A stretch of DNA of 64,000 nucleotides from Leptasterias polaris. Its lineage: Eukaryota; Echinodermata; Asteroidea; Forcipulatida; Asteriidae. Both the position numbers and the translations under genes were made by a program. This document shows positions 44,119 through 59,100 of this stretch, one piece after another. Under the pieces are notes generated by a model, which saw nothing but the letters and a program-made list of their open reading frames with translations, was not told the origin of the DNA and ran no database searches. The stretch covers positions 806,001-870,000 of the forward strand of contig JAZGTN010000055.1 in NCBI GenBank assembly GCA_037783415.1, read 5' to 3'. How positions within the stretch are numbered: position 1 is the stretch's first letter; each line of letters starts with the position of its first letter.

Positions 44119-47100
44119 CTGTAATGACATGTTTTATTCAAATTAACAATGGGGCAATAACACAGAGTACAACATTACTTCAAATAAAAGCACTGATGAA
44201 ATTATGTACTCTTTAACCCTTTAGAGACCATAGCGGCCACAAGCGGCTTGTACCAAAATGCCCATATTTAGCAGCCGCAAACGGCCACAAGGTTGGACCT
44301 ACTTCCATTCACATAAAGAGGTCATAGTAAAGGTCATGTCCAGAGGTATGACATTTTCTAACGTAGTATGTTAACATAGTTTCCCAGTTTCTAAACACAA
44401 AACTAAATTTTCCGTTTCATGTTATTTCTGTTGACATTTTTACTGACGAAAATTGTCTAAAGAAATGAACAGCATCAGCAATGTCTGGGCGTTTTGTGAT
44501 GATTGTACAGAAACGAATGGACTCTAAAGGGTTAACAGTGGACTCTTGTTAATGTAGGTCAGTCCAGTAGAACTTGTATTGTGAACAAAAACTGATTCAT
44601 TTTTGCAAAAATTTCCTCAGAAATCACATATTATGTAGGGCTTGAATTTGTGAGAAAAATCCACAAGACTGCAGGGCTTGTTTCTCAAAGTGTTTACTGG
44701 ACCAGAATTATTTGTGCAAGACCAGAATCAAAATGAGAAAAAAAGTTCCTGAGACCTGACACAGTTTAAAATGTATGTTTTTATTTAAACAATTAAGCAC
44801 TGAGAAAGACATGTAAAAGATGATTGATTAAATACACAACACCGCCATTTGGGAAATACCCTCGCAATCAGGTTGGGACTGAAAACCCAATCCACGTGCA
44901 AGGCTCCGGTCTGAGAAGGGATTCGAACCAGGGTCCACAGGGGTTAAAGGCACTTACAGTCAGGCTTTTAGCCTTTGTTTTTGTCTTTGTTAGTTCTGTA
45001 CCTGCTTATGGTCTTTAAGGCTCGACTCCAGGCTAATCCGACCCTCTAGGCCATCTAAGAACTTCTCCTTGACCGAAAGATGTTCCTGTTGTCTGAGTCG
45101 GTATTGGTGGGCAAGCTCCGTATTCTGTCTCAGGCACTCCTTCAAATCAATCTGTGGGAAAGATGAGGATGAAGTGAAGGTAAAATGCAAGGCAGTAACT
45201 TTCCCCTCTAGGTCATGTCTTAAGCTTTGCATAGTGCGGATAGTAGGAAGTAACTATAAATAGGAATCTTGCCAGTACAACCCTGTATAAATCTCTTTTG
45301 GGAGGATGGCCCGTTGTGGTCTTGATGTTTCGAATAGTATACTCTGCTCGTCTACAGGAATACTAGCAAAGTATACTGTTTGAATCTTCAAGACTACAAC
45401 GAGCCAACACTCCTCCCAAGAGATTGGGGTTGTATTCGAATTGGGGACTACAGCTATGGCTATGACTAGTGCTAAGGGAGTTGCCGTCCTATAGACCCAT
45501 TGCGGAACGCACGTTCAAACATGACTCGCGCCCTTCCATTTTGGGAGTCAAACTGTACACAAGAATCATAGAGTTGACTCCCAAAATGGAAGGGCGCGCA
45601 TCATATTCGAGCGTGCGTTCCCCGCTGTGCAATGGGTCTTTACTTCAATGCATGATATCGTGGCAATCTAGCTGTAGCTGTCGTCGCCAATTCAGACATG
45701 GCCTTATACATGGTTTGTACATGCCAGTTTACTAGTTGTAGTTACTCCCCAACTTACTCTTCCATTTGCAGGCAGGAAATCTTACCTTCAAAGTTCAAAA
45801 CGGCAACAAAACTCGTCAGGTATAATGAATGATTGGTTGAAAAAGTAAACATTAGAGTAATATACAATTTGTTCAATCTAAAAGTTTACTTTTGATAAAC
45901 TTGGTACCAGCATAATTTTTCTTGAGAAACAATTGCATCTAGAATTCTGTCGTGTGTGAGAAAAGCTTCCCTAAACTTGATTCTTATTTGGAATTTGCTT
46001 AAGTTAGCTTGGTACATAAATTAACTTTAATTTACATCCCTCAAATGTTACACAGAGCACAAACCTTGTGATCAAGATGACCAACATGTTGGTTACATGT
46101 AAGATAAGAACTTGAGCCTGGGAAAACAACATAATTTTGTTTTAAAATTTTCCTAAGTGGATTTTTTAAGGCCAGAGAGACAACAAAAACAAAATCTTGT
46201 GACATACTTCTAGTTTCTCCAGAACCTCACGGCGTGCTTTCATATGATGTAAGTGTTGACTACCTCCTTCTTCTATCCGCTGGGTGACCTCTGTCAAAGA
46301 ATCTTTAAGACCATCTTGTTGCTTCTGACCCGAGTTCAGCTGTATCGTGATCTCCTCAACACTCTCCCTGTATGGATTACAAAATAATTCATATAATTTG
46401 TTTTTGCCCTTACACCGATGTGTATTAAACACTGTATACTCGGTACTTTCCTGAGTTCTGTGAAAGAAATCCACAGTCAAATCACTCGGTGGGGTTCTAA
46501 CCCACGACCTTCGCATTTTCTAGAGCAGATGTCTTACCACTATACCATCGAGCTAGCCCGGTGGCTAGAGACAGTTCAAATCCTATGTGTTAGCAGCGGG
46601 TACCGCACAGTTAACGCAACGATTTTAATAGATGTTAATTCATGAACAAATTGAAATCCTCAGAGATGCCAACTCTCCCTGATTCTGCAGAAAGTTCCCT
46701 GAAAATAAACCAATCTTTCCATGATCTGATGAGCAAATTTGAAATTTTCTCTGATTATGGAAACTTTGTACCTATTATGTTCAATGTTAAATATTCTGCT
46801 AAATATTCCCCTGATTGTTGTAAAAATCATAATGATAGCAATATGTAAATGCTGGCAGCTCTGAAAACTACCTCTTTCATTAGCTATGCTTTAAGGAGAT
46901 ATGGTGCAAATGCAACAAGTAGTTAATGGCCTGACGTTTGGACCACAGCAGAGTCTTTCTGGAAGGCTAAATGACAACACAGCTCACAGAAAAAGGAAGG
47001 GATGAACAATGAAGATAGAAACAAAGAGGAGTGGGGTAGAGGGAAGTGGCTGGTTTAACCACAAGAGGTTGGAAACAAAACAGACAAAATCAAAGAGGGC

Positions 47101-50100
47101 GATATTAGTGGAAAAAGGAGAAGGCGAAGACAAAAAGCTGTTAGTCATTTCCTTCTTGGATGTTCAGACCGCAAATAAAAGTTACCCGACAGCAGACAAC
47201 AACATACCCCCATCCCCAAAGGAAAGAAACCAAACCAATAGTGGATAAAGGCAAGAGTTTCTTTGACTTACGAGAGTTCTGCAATAGACTCCTCTGCACT
47301 GGTGATGACTTTATGCATGAAACCTTGGGACTTGGCCATATCGGTCAGCTTCCTCTTGATCAGATCACTGCGGTAAGCCATGTAGTCAAGACGCTTTGTC
47401 AGATTCAATATCTCCTTCTGCAAACAGATCACGACCGAGGGGGTGGTTAGTTTTTAGAGAGAAAGGGCTTAAAATTTAAACACTCGACTGCAAGCCCCAG
47501 GCCAGTGATTTGAGCATAAGGGCCAGTAAACTCACGACGACAAGTTTGGCGGTCTTATCTTGTGTTTGTGCTCAAATGTTGACTTTAAGTCTGATTAACC
47601 CTCCTACTGTTCGCAACATTTTCAAGTGAGTTGACCAACCATTTGAAACCATTCAACTGCCAAAGTTGTGTATGGTGGCACAACTGTGCACAGAACTAAC
47701 TGTGTACTGTGTACATGCATTCCCTCATGGTATCATATTGCAAGGCTGGCATAGCTTATCTATCATTCAAAACCACAGTGAATGGTATTGAATGGTCAGA
47801 CAGCAAGAGGGTTAATATGTTCAAATGTTGACTTTAAGTCTGATTAATATCTTCTAATTCTGTTGAGTATTGAAGAATACTTACCCATAATACAAATGAG
47901 ATTAAACTTCTCTTAGTGCTTGTTCAAATCAATAGTTCAAACGTTAAACTGGGCAGTTTTGGATTTTTGTTCATTTTAATTCTGGTCCAGTAAACATTTT
48001 GAGCTACAAGCCAAGCAGCCGATTTCACGTAACTTTACGTAACTGCGTAGGTCCACTTGCGCAACATTTATTGCGTTAAGTTGTGCACCACTAACACAAG
48101 AAATCTTGCACATGCGGACTTACGCAGTTGCGTAAAGTTTTGTTAAATTGGCTGCTACAGTCTTGTGGAGTTTCCCGGCAACCCAAATGGAGCCCTGAGG
48201 GACATACAGCCGCGGATGAGAATAGAAGTTAAAATGGCATGAAGAACCTTGGCTTCCATCATTTGTTTCTACAGGTAACGATCAATTTTAATAAACTATT
48301 TGTATCTCACGCTGATCTTTGTAATTTGGAAGTCAACAGCAATATTTTAAATTTAGAAAGGCATTTCCACTATAAACACAGCAACCGTGCATTGTCAACT
48401 GCCAAAAATTGATAGAGATACATGCTATATATTTAATTTACTTTTTCTTCATGATAAAACAAAAATAAGTAAAAACACAATTTAAAAATTTTGGGAGGCT
48501 TGTACACCAAATAAAGCAATAGCTCAACTGCATGTTTTTTAACTGTACTTGGTTTCCCAAGATGCATTGCGGTATATTTTAAAGATGTCACTTGTGGCTA
48601 TCACCCCTTTCCAACACTGACTGTTTCTAACAATCTGGAAAGCTTTAAATTCCTCCAGGTACTTACCTTGAGTTCTTCAGACTTTGGTTTTAGTTCATTT
48701 ATAATTCTCATCAGTGACGACTCAGTTTCTTGGTGTTTTGTTTTCAAGTCGGCTCTGGCTTCTTCGAGTTCTGCAATGGTCTGTTTGGAAGAACAACATG
48801 AACTTTAAAATAAAGTTGAACAGTGGATAAGATTTGCCAAATTTGTGAAAATTCCTAAAAATGGCTTGCAGGGTCTGGGGTTCACCCTTTTTCTAGACTC
48901 AGAACCTCCACAATGTTACAGTTCAGGAGGTTTGCCGAGACTCTGTGCATCACCAGAAAGACAAAACTACAGGTTTAGACACAATGTAGAGTGTTTCTTT
49001 CTCCCTTCCGTGACTGTTGTACTTCTTTCAAGAAAATATGAATGCTCAAGGAGATTTTGAGAAAATCCTGAAATCAGGGAAAATCCTGAGAAATCACACG
49101 CCTGGTTGAAGTGAAATGGACTTTCTGATCTAGAACTTTAATCCTAAAAAAGGCAAGGGCAATCTCTCTGAGAAAAGAGTTAATGTACTTTCACTCAAAA
49201 AGACGGAAAGTCTCTGGAAACATTTAAAAGGCCACTATAGACAACACACGGGCCCAATTTCACAGCTGCTTAAGCAGACTCATTTTGTGCTTAGCAAAAT
49301 TCTACTTTATTACTAGTATTTTTGTTGGTGTATCGGTCCTCATTCGCATGTATCGGCACGCAGTTCACGCATACCAGCTCGATACGCTACATGTAGCTTG
49401 TGCATGGGGAGATCCCTAGAGTAGGCAATACCATCTATCACTTACCTTCTGCCGTTCAGCATGTTTTTGCCTCAGCACCTTGACATCAGCAAGTATCCTG
49501 GACACAATCTGCTCCAGCTCAAACGACTTCTTGGATACTTTAGCCTTCTTCTTCTTCGCCTCAACTTGTTGTTTAGCTAGGTCAGAGGTATCAGAGATAA
49601 TACGGGCCTGAAGGACCGTCCTGGAGTGAGTTTCTTCTTTCACTTGCTTCCTGAGACTGTCAGACGTACCCTGGGAAGAGAAATGTGTAGAAATACAACA
49701 TTCACAATGAATAATAATAATAATAATAATAATAATAGCAAGACAAATTCTCAAGAACAAAACCTACCTACATGTAGCAAGTAGATATACACATGGTGTT
49801 ACCGCAAACCAAATATACATTGATACCTCACCATGCAACGCCTCAATAATAATAGTTCAATCTTATATAGCGCAAAACATAACTGGAAGAAACCTCAATG
49901 CGCTTTACAAAACAAAGAAAATGCAAGTTGAAATAGGTGGGAATTGAGGTTGGATTTGAAATTGTCCAGGGTAGCAGTTGTTCTAAGTGAAGGTTGTAGG
50001 GCATTCCACAACTTGGGTGAGGTGTGTGAAAAAGCCTTGGAGCCATAAGATTTAGTCTTTGGTGAGGAAGTTTTGTGAAGACAAGTGGAGAGATCTAGGA

Positions 50101-53100
50101 GGTTGATGTCCGCAGAGCAGTTCAATTATGTAACTTGAAGATAATTTTAATAAATTGTATTATATACGTAGCATGGCATTAATAAATGTGGGTATGAATT
50201 GTTCACTCCAGCTATGGGTGTAAAACAGCCGAACATGATGCTCTTTTTATTCTATTAGTTTTGTAATGCAAGTTTGCCCCAAACAAGAATAAAAGCCACT
50301 CTTGATAAGGGTCTACAAGAAGAAAACATTTAAAATGAAAATAACTCAGGGGAGCAGAAGGTAGGAATTGATATTCCTCTTAAAGCAGTCTGAGTTGGAT
50401 GGAGGGAAACACGCACCAGGCAAGGAGTTATAAAAACATGCATTTGGGGAGTCCCTATTTTGGGAGTAAAGATGTACACATGAAGTGACTCCACAAATGG
50501 TGGAAATGGTAGACGCGCATTGTGCGGAGGTGCATTCCACGTTGTGCAAGGGGTAAATACATTTGGTGTGGATAGACCCATTTGTGAATCAATTCCTATA
50601 CATGTAAATACAATTGTTGAACCTAGTCTACATCAGGATTACTAAGAAATGGCTTGATGTATGAACATTAGAGTGAAACCCATGTTGGAAGAATGAAAAG
50701 AGTAAAAATATCAACTCTCTCCAAATAAAATTAAAGACTAAAAAACTTGTCATTTTATATTGGGTATGAAACTTTAACTATCAATTAAATTTACCCAGTC
50801 AATTTCCCTGGAGGTTTATTGCTTGATACCAACTTTATAGAGATACAACTATCAGGATAAGTTTAATTTAGTGGATTTATGAGAAGATACGACATTCACG
50901 TACTTCATTTTTGAAAGGGCAAGGGCACCAAGGCGTTTTCTCATTGGTAAAGCAGTGTTCTCCACAGACTTTTTTGGGGGGGAGGGCGGCATGAGGCCAT
51001 CAAAATGGCGCCCGTCGAAATGACGTCATCAAAATGGCGCCCATTGGTATATGGCGTCATCGGACGTGAAAGCAAAAAACATTTGAGATATTCCTTTTCT
51101 TAAAAATAATGCTATTAACCCCTGGGCCCCGACACTATCTAAGGAGAATGATTGACATCCATTTCGGTCCGAACAACCTTATTGTAAAAAAACGTTTTAA
51201 AAAAATTGCATTTTTAGACGATCTTATCCCCTAATTTCTGCCCTAAATAATACTTTTTCCATCAACAACCATTTTCATGGATTCGTGATTTGAGGACCGG
51301 TTGTTTAGAACTTTGTTTGCAATTGAGGAAATTTTACATTTCTATTGGAACATTTCAAGGGGCACCAAGGCAATGACCAGGGGCAACAGAGGCGCTGTTG
51401 CCCCCATGGAGAAGATATCAGGCCTGCATTCATCAAAATATATACATACAGTAGATCAGGACTAAAGTGAAATATAAACTTCACACACAAGAAAGAACAT
51501 ACTGCCTACCCAATTCCAAACCCATTTGTTCAGTTCCTTACTGCCCCTTTAAATAAATTAGATCAGTCAACCAGACTGAAAAAAGGCCATCTTCAATGCC
51601 ACTTAGGGAACAAACAAAACAACAGCCAATGTTTTCTATGTCAATTGAGCAAGGCCGGGTTTTTTTCCCCGGTGTGGTGATGGGGGGGGGGGGGGGGGGG
51701 GGGGGGCATAGTTGTGCTAGGAAACACAAGAAGTGATGAACTTGGAACAATGAACAGGCTGACCAAGGCTAGACAATACTAAGAAATGTGACGTTACACC
51801 CCTACTGATAGATAATCCTCCACCAAGGACCCGCACTGCAAACGTCAAACCACTTTACTGTTTGGTGACAAAAGAAAAGACGTCAGCAATAATGCGGAGA
51901 GACAAGGGGTACACCTTGGTCATGTTGATCACATTTCAAGGATGTACCCAGGTGAATGGGACTAGAATTGGCAGGTAAAAACTTACAAACTTAGGGAGCC
52001 TAGTGGGGAACACTTGATGGCTATCCATTGCCGTAGCGGTGGTTATGACATTTCAGGAAACCAAGGTGAGTTTCTAAGATGTTTGGAAAGGACAATCAAC
52101 GTTAAATAAGATGGGTGCTAAATAAGATGGGCGAGAAGAATGGAGGCTTTCTAAGGATCTGATTGACCCTCAAACTGGACATTGGACAGTTCCTGAGTAA
52201 TGGATCAAGTGTTTCTTGGAGCAATTTGCTAGTTTAAAGGGAATGTTTACTTTGTGGGACTATAAAAGTTAACCCTAACACTATCTGTGTCACTAATGGA
52301 TGCGTACAGTACTAAATATTTGGATGAAGAGATAAATTCACAGAAAGTATCTGATAGGAAGGTTGTGCTGCTGAATTACAAAAGTACATTTCCTCTTTTT
52401 GATTTCATTTATTTTTTTTAAATGTCAAAAAATAATAAGTGGCCTGACGTTTTTGACCCTATTTGAGTCTTTCTTTGAAATGTCCATGGAGTTAATGCCT
52501 TTTGGAAAATAAGAGCAGATCAGAAACAAAGTGTTCAAATAAAAACAAGAAAACATATCAATTTAATTGAGTGAAGAGGGTTTGCCCCGGTATTTTCTGG
52601 TTGGCTGCAGATTGCGCCACAGTACCATATAAACCTTTATGGTGCTGCACTGTATGTAAACAAATGGGACTTATACCATAAATACATACCTTTGAAGAAA
52701 AAAATACAACAAATGATGCCCTCAGGTGTAATAAAGCACTATGATAACTGCGTATTATTATATTTATTTGACTACATTCAACAATACGTAGTTACTACTG
52801 GTGTTGGCATACCCTTGAACATTGCTGGTATTTTAAATTCACGCACCAACATGCCTCATTTATCCATAAGAATGTAAACCCAACATGAATTACAACACTT
52901 CTAATTCACTCAGTAAAGACCTACCCTAGGGCAGGTCAAATTAATCCTACCTCTACTTTATTTGTGTAACTTCAAGGTTTTTTTAAAAGTGCTGTCATTA
53001 AGCCAAGGAGTTGAATACAGGGGGCTATGAGTGCGTAGCCAGGAGGTGTTTTGACTAGAGGTGAGGTATTATTATGTGAAACGTGCCCCTCTGAAGGACT

Positions 53101-56100
53101 AAGAGAGGTAAATCGTTATTTGGTTTCTACATCTAGGCCTACAGGTGCCTCAGGAAAGGCATTCTCTGGGGAGATAATAGGAAGTAAATTTGCTGACAGA
53201 AACTTTTCTACATGGCTCTTGAAAGATGCAGTGTGGGACCACAGGATTTGCAGGTATGTGGCAATGGGGGCCGTCCGGCCACCGCCTAACTTTTTCGCAT
53301 CACACAGAATACAAATTCATACCAACAAGCAGAATTGTGAAAAAGCAAATTTTTCTTGGGAAGGGTAATTATCCCCCTCCCCTACCACTACCGCAGTTGA
53401 TGGATAGTCATTGTATTGTCATCCCCTCAAGATTTGTATAAGGATTAGCGCCATTGCTCACAAGGATCGTAACTCAGTGGCCACCCACTTTGGAACACCT
53501 TGCTAGGCGCTTGAGGTGTTTCGCCAACTAAAGCTTAAGATACTGACGAAGAACAACTATAGGGAACACGTCGACCCCCTCCCCCATGGCCCTACATACA
53601 CAACAAAAAGGGGGGATTTTATAGGGCTCTACATAAATATTTAATGATTTTAATGAAATGTTGCAAGCCAAATACTGATCCTCATACAGCATCTCAAATA
53701 GACAGTTTCTCATTGGCGTGTTACAATAAGCTCAATATTTCTAAACATGGCTGGCTGGCAAGCTGCTAATCTGGCCTGACTACTTTTTTTTTTTTTTTTT
53801 TTTAAACTGAAAATCCTAGCCTGGAAAAGTGCATTGAGCATCTTCAATAAATCCCAATTACAACTTCATCTAGGATTTTACAAACAGAAAGGAGGATAGA
53901 ATTATTGCACATATTATTGATCTGGGCCCAATTTAATGGCTCTGCTTACCGCGGTATTCTGCGCTTACGGTGCCTGTAAAGCGCATAATTCTATTGGGCC
54001 GTAAGCGCAGAATTTCGTGGTAAGCAGATCCATGAAAAAAAAATTGAGCCAGGTTATACCAGACAATATTGTCATTGATAAAAACGTCCAAGTTACAAAC
54101 CAAGTTACCACTATAATTGCTTCTCTTCACCCAGGGGTAAATGGGTGCCTGTGAGGGCAGAGATGGTTCTTGTGATTGATTTAGCTTAGTGCGCTACATA
54201 CTTGGCAGCACAGGCTGTATACTCCCCAGGGAGCCGAGATGGTTTAAGGAATTAATCAAATGGCCCAGTGACCAGGGGTAATAATGTGAGACTGAGTGAC
54301 GAATTTGAGAGATACATAAGAAGCCACTATTATTATTAAAATTATGCTATTAAAATTCACAAACACAATACTGTGCATTCTAATTCTTGAGTCCAAAGTC
54401 AACAAACCCAGAAGCCAGACTCAATGCCAGAATTGGTCACAATGCACCCAAATTGAAGAATGTCTTTATGGAATCACATAAAAATATGTCTTTCAGAAAG
54501 ACAAAAATCCCAACAGTGAGATTCCACTTTCATTAATTACAAAGAATTCAACAATTTCCCTGATAATTGTAGATTTGGAAACTACTATATATATATTTTT
54601 TGTTTACGAATATTCAGATTAGTTATGATTTTCTTTAAAATAAATCAATGTTTTTGGTCCTTCTATTTTAAGAGTGTTGGAAAATTATAACTTCCTCCTT
54701 CTCATCCCATTAAACCCCCAAAATAAAAATTAACAAAATAGATAAATAAACAAATACAGGAAGTTATACATACTACATTTAGTTCGGTTAAAAACCATTT
54801 GTGTTCTCTTATATTTTACGTAACAAACAGTGACCTAGCTTTTCTGCATTTCAATCATCAAAACATATCATGATAAAACTACTTTTCTAACATTTTTCAG
54901 TTCAAGAGTCATAACACATGAAGCAATTTACTGGCAATAAGTTCAAAACAATATTCAGGAATGTACATTCAGTTTGTGGTAACACCATGTGTGTAGATAT
55001 CCACTTCGCCGTGGAGATTGTTCTCGAGAATTTGTCTTGCTAATCATTCTACTGCCGCGAAGAAGATTTCAGAGCTCCGGAGACTACTTAGTTCTGAAAA
55101 GAACTGTCCTACTTATTAAGTACCAGGGGAGGTAGGAAATCGGCCAGGAATAACATTCCTCACGATGACTAGAGCAGGCTAGTCAAAATGTTGAGACCAA
55201 TTAATAACTCACTATGCGGCAGTGAAGTTAATAATGAAAAGTCCCCTCAATCCACTCAGCGAAAGTAGTAGTCCCAGCCAAATTTCTATATCCCCAGGTA
55301 ACACTTAATAAGCAGGGTAATTCTTTTCAGAACTAAGTCGTCTCCCGAATTCCGAAATCTACTCCGTAGCAGAAGAATAAATAGCAAGACAAAATCTCAA
55401 GAACAGTCTACACAGCAAAGTAGATATACACATGGTGTTACCGCAAACTGAATATACATTGATACCTCACCATGCAATGCCTCAAAACCCAAATAACCAG
55501 GAAGAAAATTATTAATGTTTACATTTTTATTGGGGATGGTAAGACACTTTTGAAAAAATTTCTCCAGTGCTGCCATCGTATTACTTTTGTTTAAATGTTT
55601 GATTATTTCCAAGGCTGCTTTTACAAAAATGTTTAAGCAGAAAATGAGTGGGTCACCAGTCAAAACAACACAAACTTTATGGTATTTTGGTTGGTAACCA
55701 TTTTTGCTGCTAAGGAAGATTTTGTGGTTACAGGCTTTAACAGGGTTCTTCCCAGGATTTCTTCCCGGTTCTTTCCAGGAACTGTGGGGTATTCAATAGA
55801 TCCTTCCCACGAAATATGTAAATTGCACGTCGCGCGTGCGCACTTTACACTTTGGTTGGCAAAATGATGGAACATCGCGCCTTTTTGTATGGGCCTGATG
55901 GTGGCGTGACGCAGACGCGTGTGTGCGTCTGCTTAGTGAACATCTCTATGGCGTTTGCCAACCAATAGGGTCTGTACGCATGCGTGAATGTAATTAGCAT
56001 ATTTCATGGGAAGAGTCTATTGATACAAGGTCCTCTGAATGTTTTTAACTTGTTGTTTATTTTCGGTTTTAAAAGCCCTACTCTGCAATCTGGGGCATTC

Positions 56101-59100
56101 TAAATGGTTTTATCTTTTTGAGTATATCAGCCCAATATGCTGGCTCGTGCATGGGAGAACCCTGTTTATGAAAATAGACTGATAACCTTGTAAGACAGTA
56201 AGAATTCCAAGTGTTTCTTACCTGCAATGTGTCTTCCATCATCTGAGCTTTGTCCTCTTCTCCAATCAGCTTATTGCGTACTGCTGTGTTGATGACCTTA
56301 ATCTTCTCAACCTCTTCATCCACTACACCAAGCTGGGTATCTACATTGATCATCTCACGCTTTATGCGTTCAACGTTTTTGGCATCAGCCACTTTCTGTC
56401 TGGAACTGATGATACAAAAAGGACATATTGGATGCATTTGAGTGCTTTGTTCCAGAATATAATTACAACCTGAAATGTGGACTGTACCATTTTTTTCTGA
56501 GACAAAGCCCGGATAAATGGGAAAGACAGAATTCACCGATTGACTATATTCTGAGAAAATGCACGAACGAAATGCATTCATAACTTGTTTTAAATAACAC
56601 ACACATAGATCCCAGTCATTTATTTTTTTTCCAAAATAAACACAAACTAAGATATGGAAACTCGTCCATCCCCCACTCTGAAAATTCCATAGAAATAGAA
56701 CCCGGAGAACGCTGAGTGCGTCATTGTGCGTGCGATTTCGTTGTGAGACCATTTTTATGGACGCGCGTACGCCATTTTTTAACGCGTGTATGGCAAAATT
56801 AGCATATTACGGTCTATGTGCGTTGCCATTTTGCCATACACGCGTGTCACGTGATGATCATTTTACCATACACGCGTGTCGCGTGGTATCGATACGCCGC
56901 GTCCGCAGACGACACAGAGGGCGGTCCAGCTCAGCGTTCTCCGGGTTCTATTTCTATGGAAAATTCTAAAGAAAACCTTCTAAACAAGATGGAGACACCA
57001 ACCTTGTTCGCCATGACAAGACCTTGTTTCATTGAGACAAATGGACGGGAACGACTATTTTGGAAACAACACTGCAAAAAATTGCTACAGAGTGTCACAA
57101 GCGTCCTACATTTATAGGACTCCTATATTCAATTTAAGAGCGTCAAGCAGCGCAGCAAAAATAAATATAGCAAAATAAAGTATGACATGTTCCACCAATC
57201 AAATGACAAAGATCTACGTGTGCGGTATACAAAAATTAATATGAACAGCTCTTTAAACATCTCTAGTTAGCATCGATTTTAAAAGGAGACTCATTGTCTT
57301 TAATAAATGGCAAAAGTAGTATTGTTGAATTCATCTCACCAGTCTTTAAGATTTTGCTGCGTATCTTCTATCTCCATGGACATTTGTCGACATCTTTGTT
57401 GTCTCTCTCTAAGCTCAGCAAGTTTCCTCTTTGATTCACTCTCAAGGTCATCAACTTCTTTGTTTTGTTGATTTCTCTGCAACAATTTACATAAAAGCAA
57501 TCAATTAGGAAGCTGTCGGTTGGTAAATATAACTTATAATGGTTATCCCAAAGCTTGCACTATCCTCCTTGAGTGCTTCAAATTATGAACCATTTGGAAA
57601 ACAAAACTGCCGAGTCTGCCCCAGCAAGCCTCACTTTCTAAAGATTGATAGGATTTCTAAAGATTGGCAGTCTTTTTAAAGACTGCCGGTTGGTGGATAT
57701 AACTTATAATGGTTATTCGAAAGCTTGCATTATCTTCCTTGAGTGCTTCAATTTATGAACTATTTTGAAAACAAAACTGCCGAGTCTGCCCCAGCAAGCC
57801 TCACTTTCTAAAGACTCTTGAATAGTTTTTTAAACAACATTAAAAAAGAAATCCTGGACACAATCTTCATGATTTTGATATCTTGATGAGAAAAATTAAA
57901 ATTGAGAAAAAAATCATAAAGAAACTCTCTGTGTGTGAAATTCATGTTTTGTTCGTTTGTCTGTGATAAGTTTATTTAATTGTGAAAAAAACCAGACATA
58001 AAAACCATTTAATATTTAATAAAAATGTTCAAATGAAGAAAAACAACATTTTTTGAAAACAAACTCAGTTATTGGTTTCTTGAAGATGTAAATAAAATAT
58101 AAAAAGAGTTAAACAAATTACAAATTGTTTTAAATAAATGATAAAAAGTGTTCGCCCAAATGTTTAGACATCAAATTATGCTTTTGCAAGTGAATTTGTA
58201 AATGAATCTATGAGATAAGAGTAAAGGAAATGTATCTACCGTTCTTTCTATCTGGCTTGTTAACTGGAAGTTATGGTCGACCAGCTTGCGATGATGGAAC
58301 TCGGCATCAATTATCTTCTCTTGAATTACTTTCACTTTCTTAGATTGAATCTTTTCGGCTACCTTGGCATTCTCGCACTTAGTCACTGCAATTACAACAC
58401 AATAAGGTAATACTTAGTAATGGAAGGATCCTACAACGATAATGCATACCTTTTACCACTCATACCATAGATAGTTCCCAGTAGACGCCATCTTTACGGG
58501 CAAATTGCATTTTGGCATGTATGCGCGTCAAGCGCTCTAATTATTAACGCAGCCGCGTTGTTCACTGACCAATCGTGCAGTGAGTTTTGTGAAATGTGCG
58601 CGTGCTGCACGCCGTTCTCACGCGAAACGCATGACTGTGTGTTCCAAACTGCCCGTAAAGATGGCCGATTTACGTCATACTGCAACCTATCTATAGTCAC
58701 ACCTTTAAAGGGTGTGTACAACATTGGTAAGATTGAAAATATAAATGTTCACAGATTTGCACGTAACTTACATGGTATAAAGATTGTCATGGTGGAAAAC
58801 TTCCCTTGAAATGGTTTTGCTTGAAATGCCATGTAGTTTTTAGGAAATGAGTAAAACGCAAGTCTTTATCCTGCAGGATAAAATCCGATGTTTGAACAAA
58901 AAGTTAAAACATATAATGGGGGTTTTCACTGTTTTCTCATGACTCCGAAGACCGATTGAGCTTAAACTTTCTCAGGTTTGTTATTTCATGTATATTTTAG
59001 GTCACATCAAGTGTGGATACAGGTCTTTGGCAATTATCAATCTTGTACACACCCTTTAAAGTGGTGTGCCATTATTACCAATGGATTGAACACCAATTAA

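Larger units (their letters stand above)
44119..49445. other. Intron contents between the last six exons of the coiled-coil gene
   Basis: Introns here hold one minisatellite-like unit with a tRNA-like B box (about 44860-44945), palindromic and nested MITEs (45290-45720), a tRNA-SINE (46385-46620), a MITE (46661-46863), a MITE (48015-48164) and a dispersed repeat (48826-49100). The rest, including 44.1-44.8 and 47.4-48.0 kb, shows no recognisable feature. Confidence 0.6.
49671..56221. other. Large intron of the coiled-coil gene (6.5 kb)
   Basis: It holds a LINE C-terminal fragment (49845-50125), an AGACCC MITE (50395-50555), a split TCAGGCCTG repeat (about 50910-51425), a G tract (51682-51706), a T tract (53784-53803), a MITE (53922-54053), a SINE 3' body (54128-54295) and a long-TIR MITE (55791-56024). 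From 51.7 to 53.7 kb and 54.3 to 55.8 kb I recognise nothing. Confidence 0.6.

Noticed and set aside
56406..56752. Long N-terminal extension of the exon at 56222-56405 from an open frame
   Set aside because: The extra sequence is intron; splice phase with 57340-57476 requires the acceptor at 56406 and the extension overlaps a MITE end.
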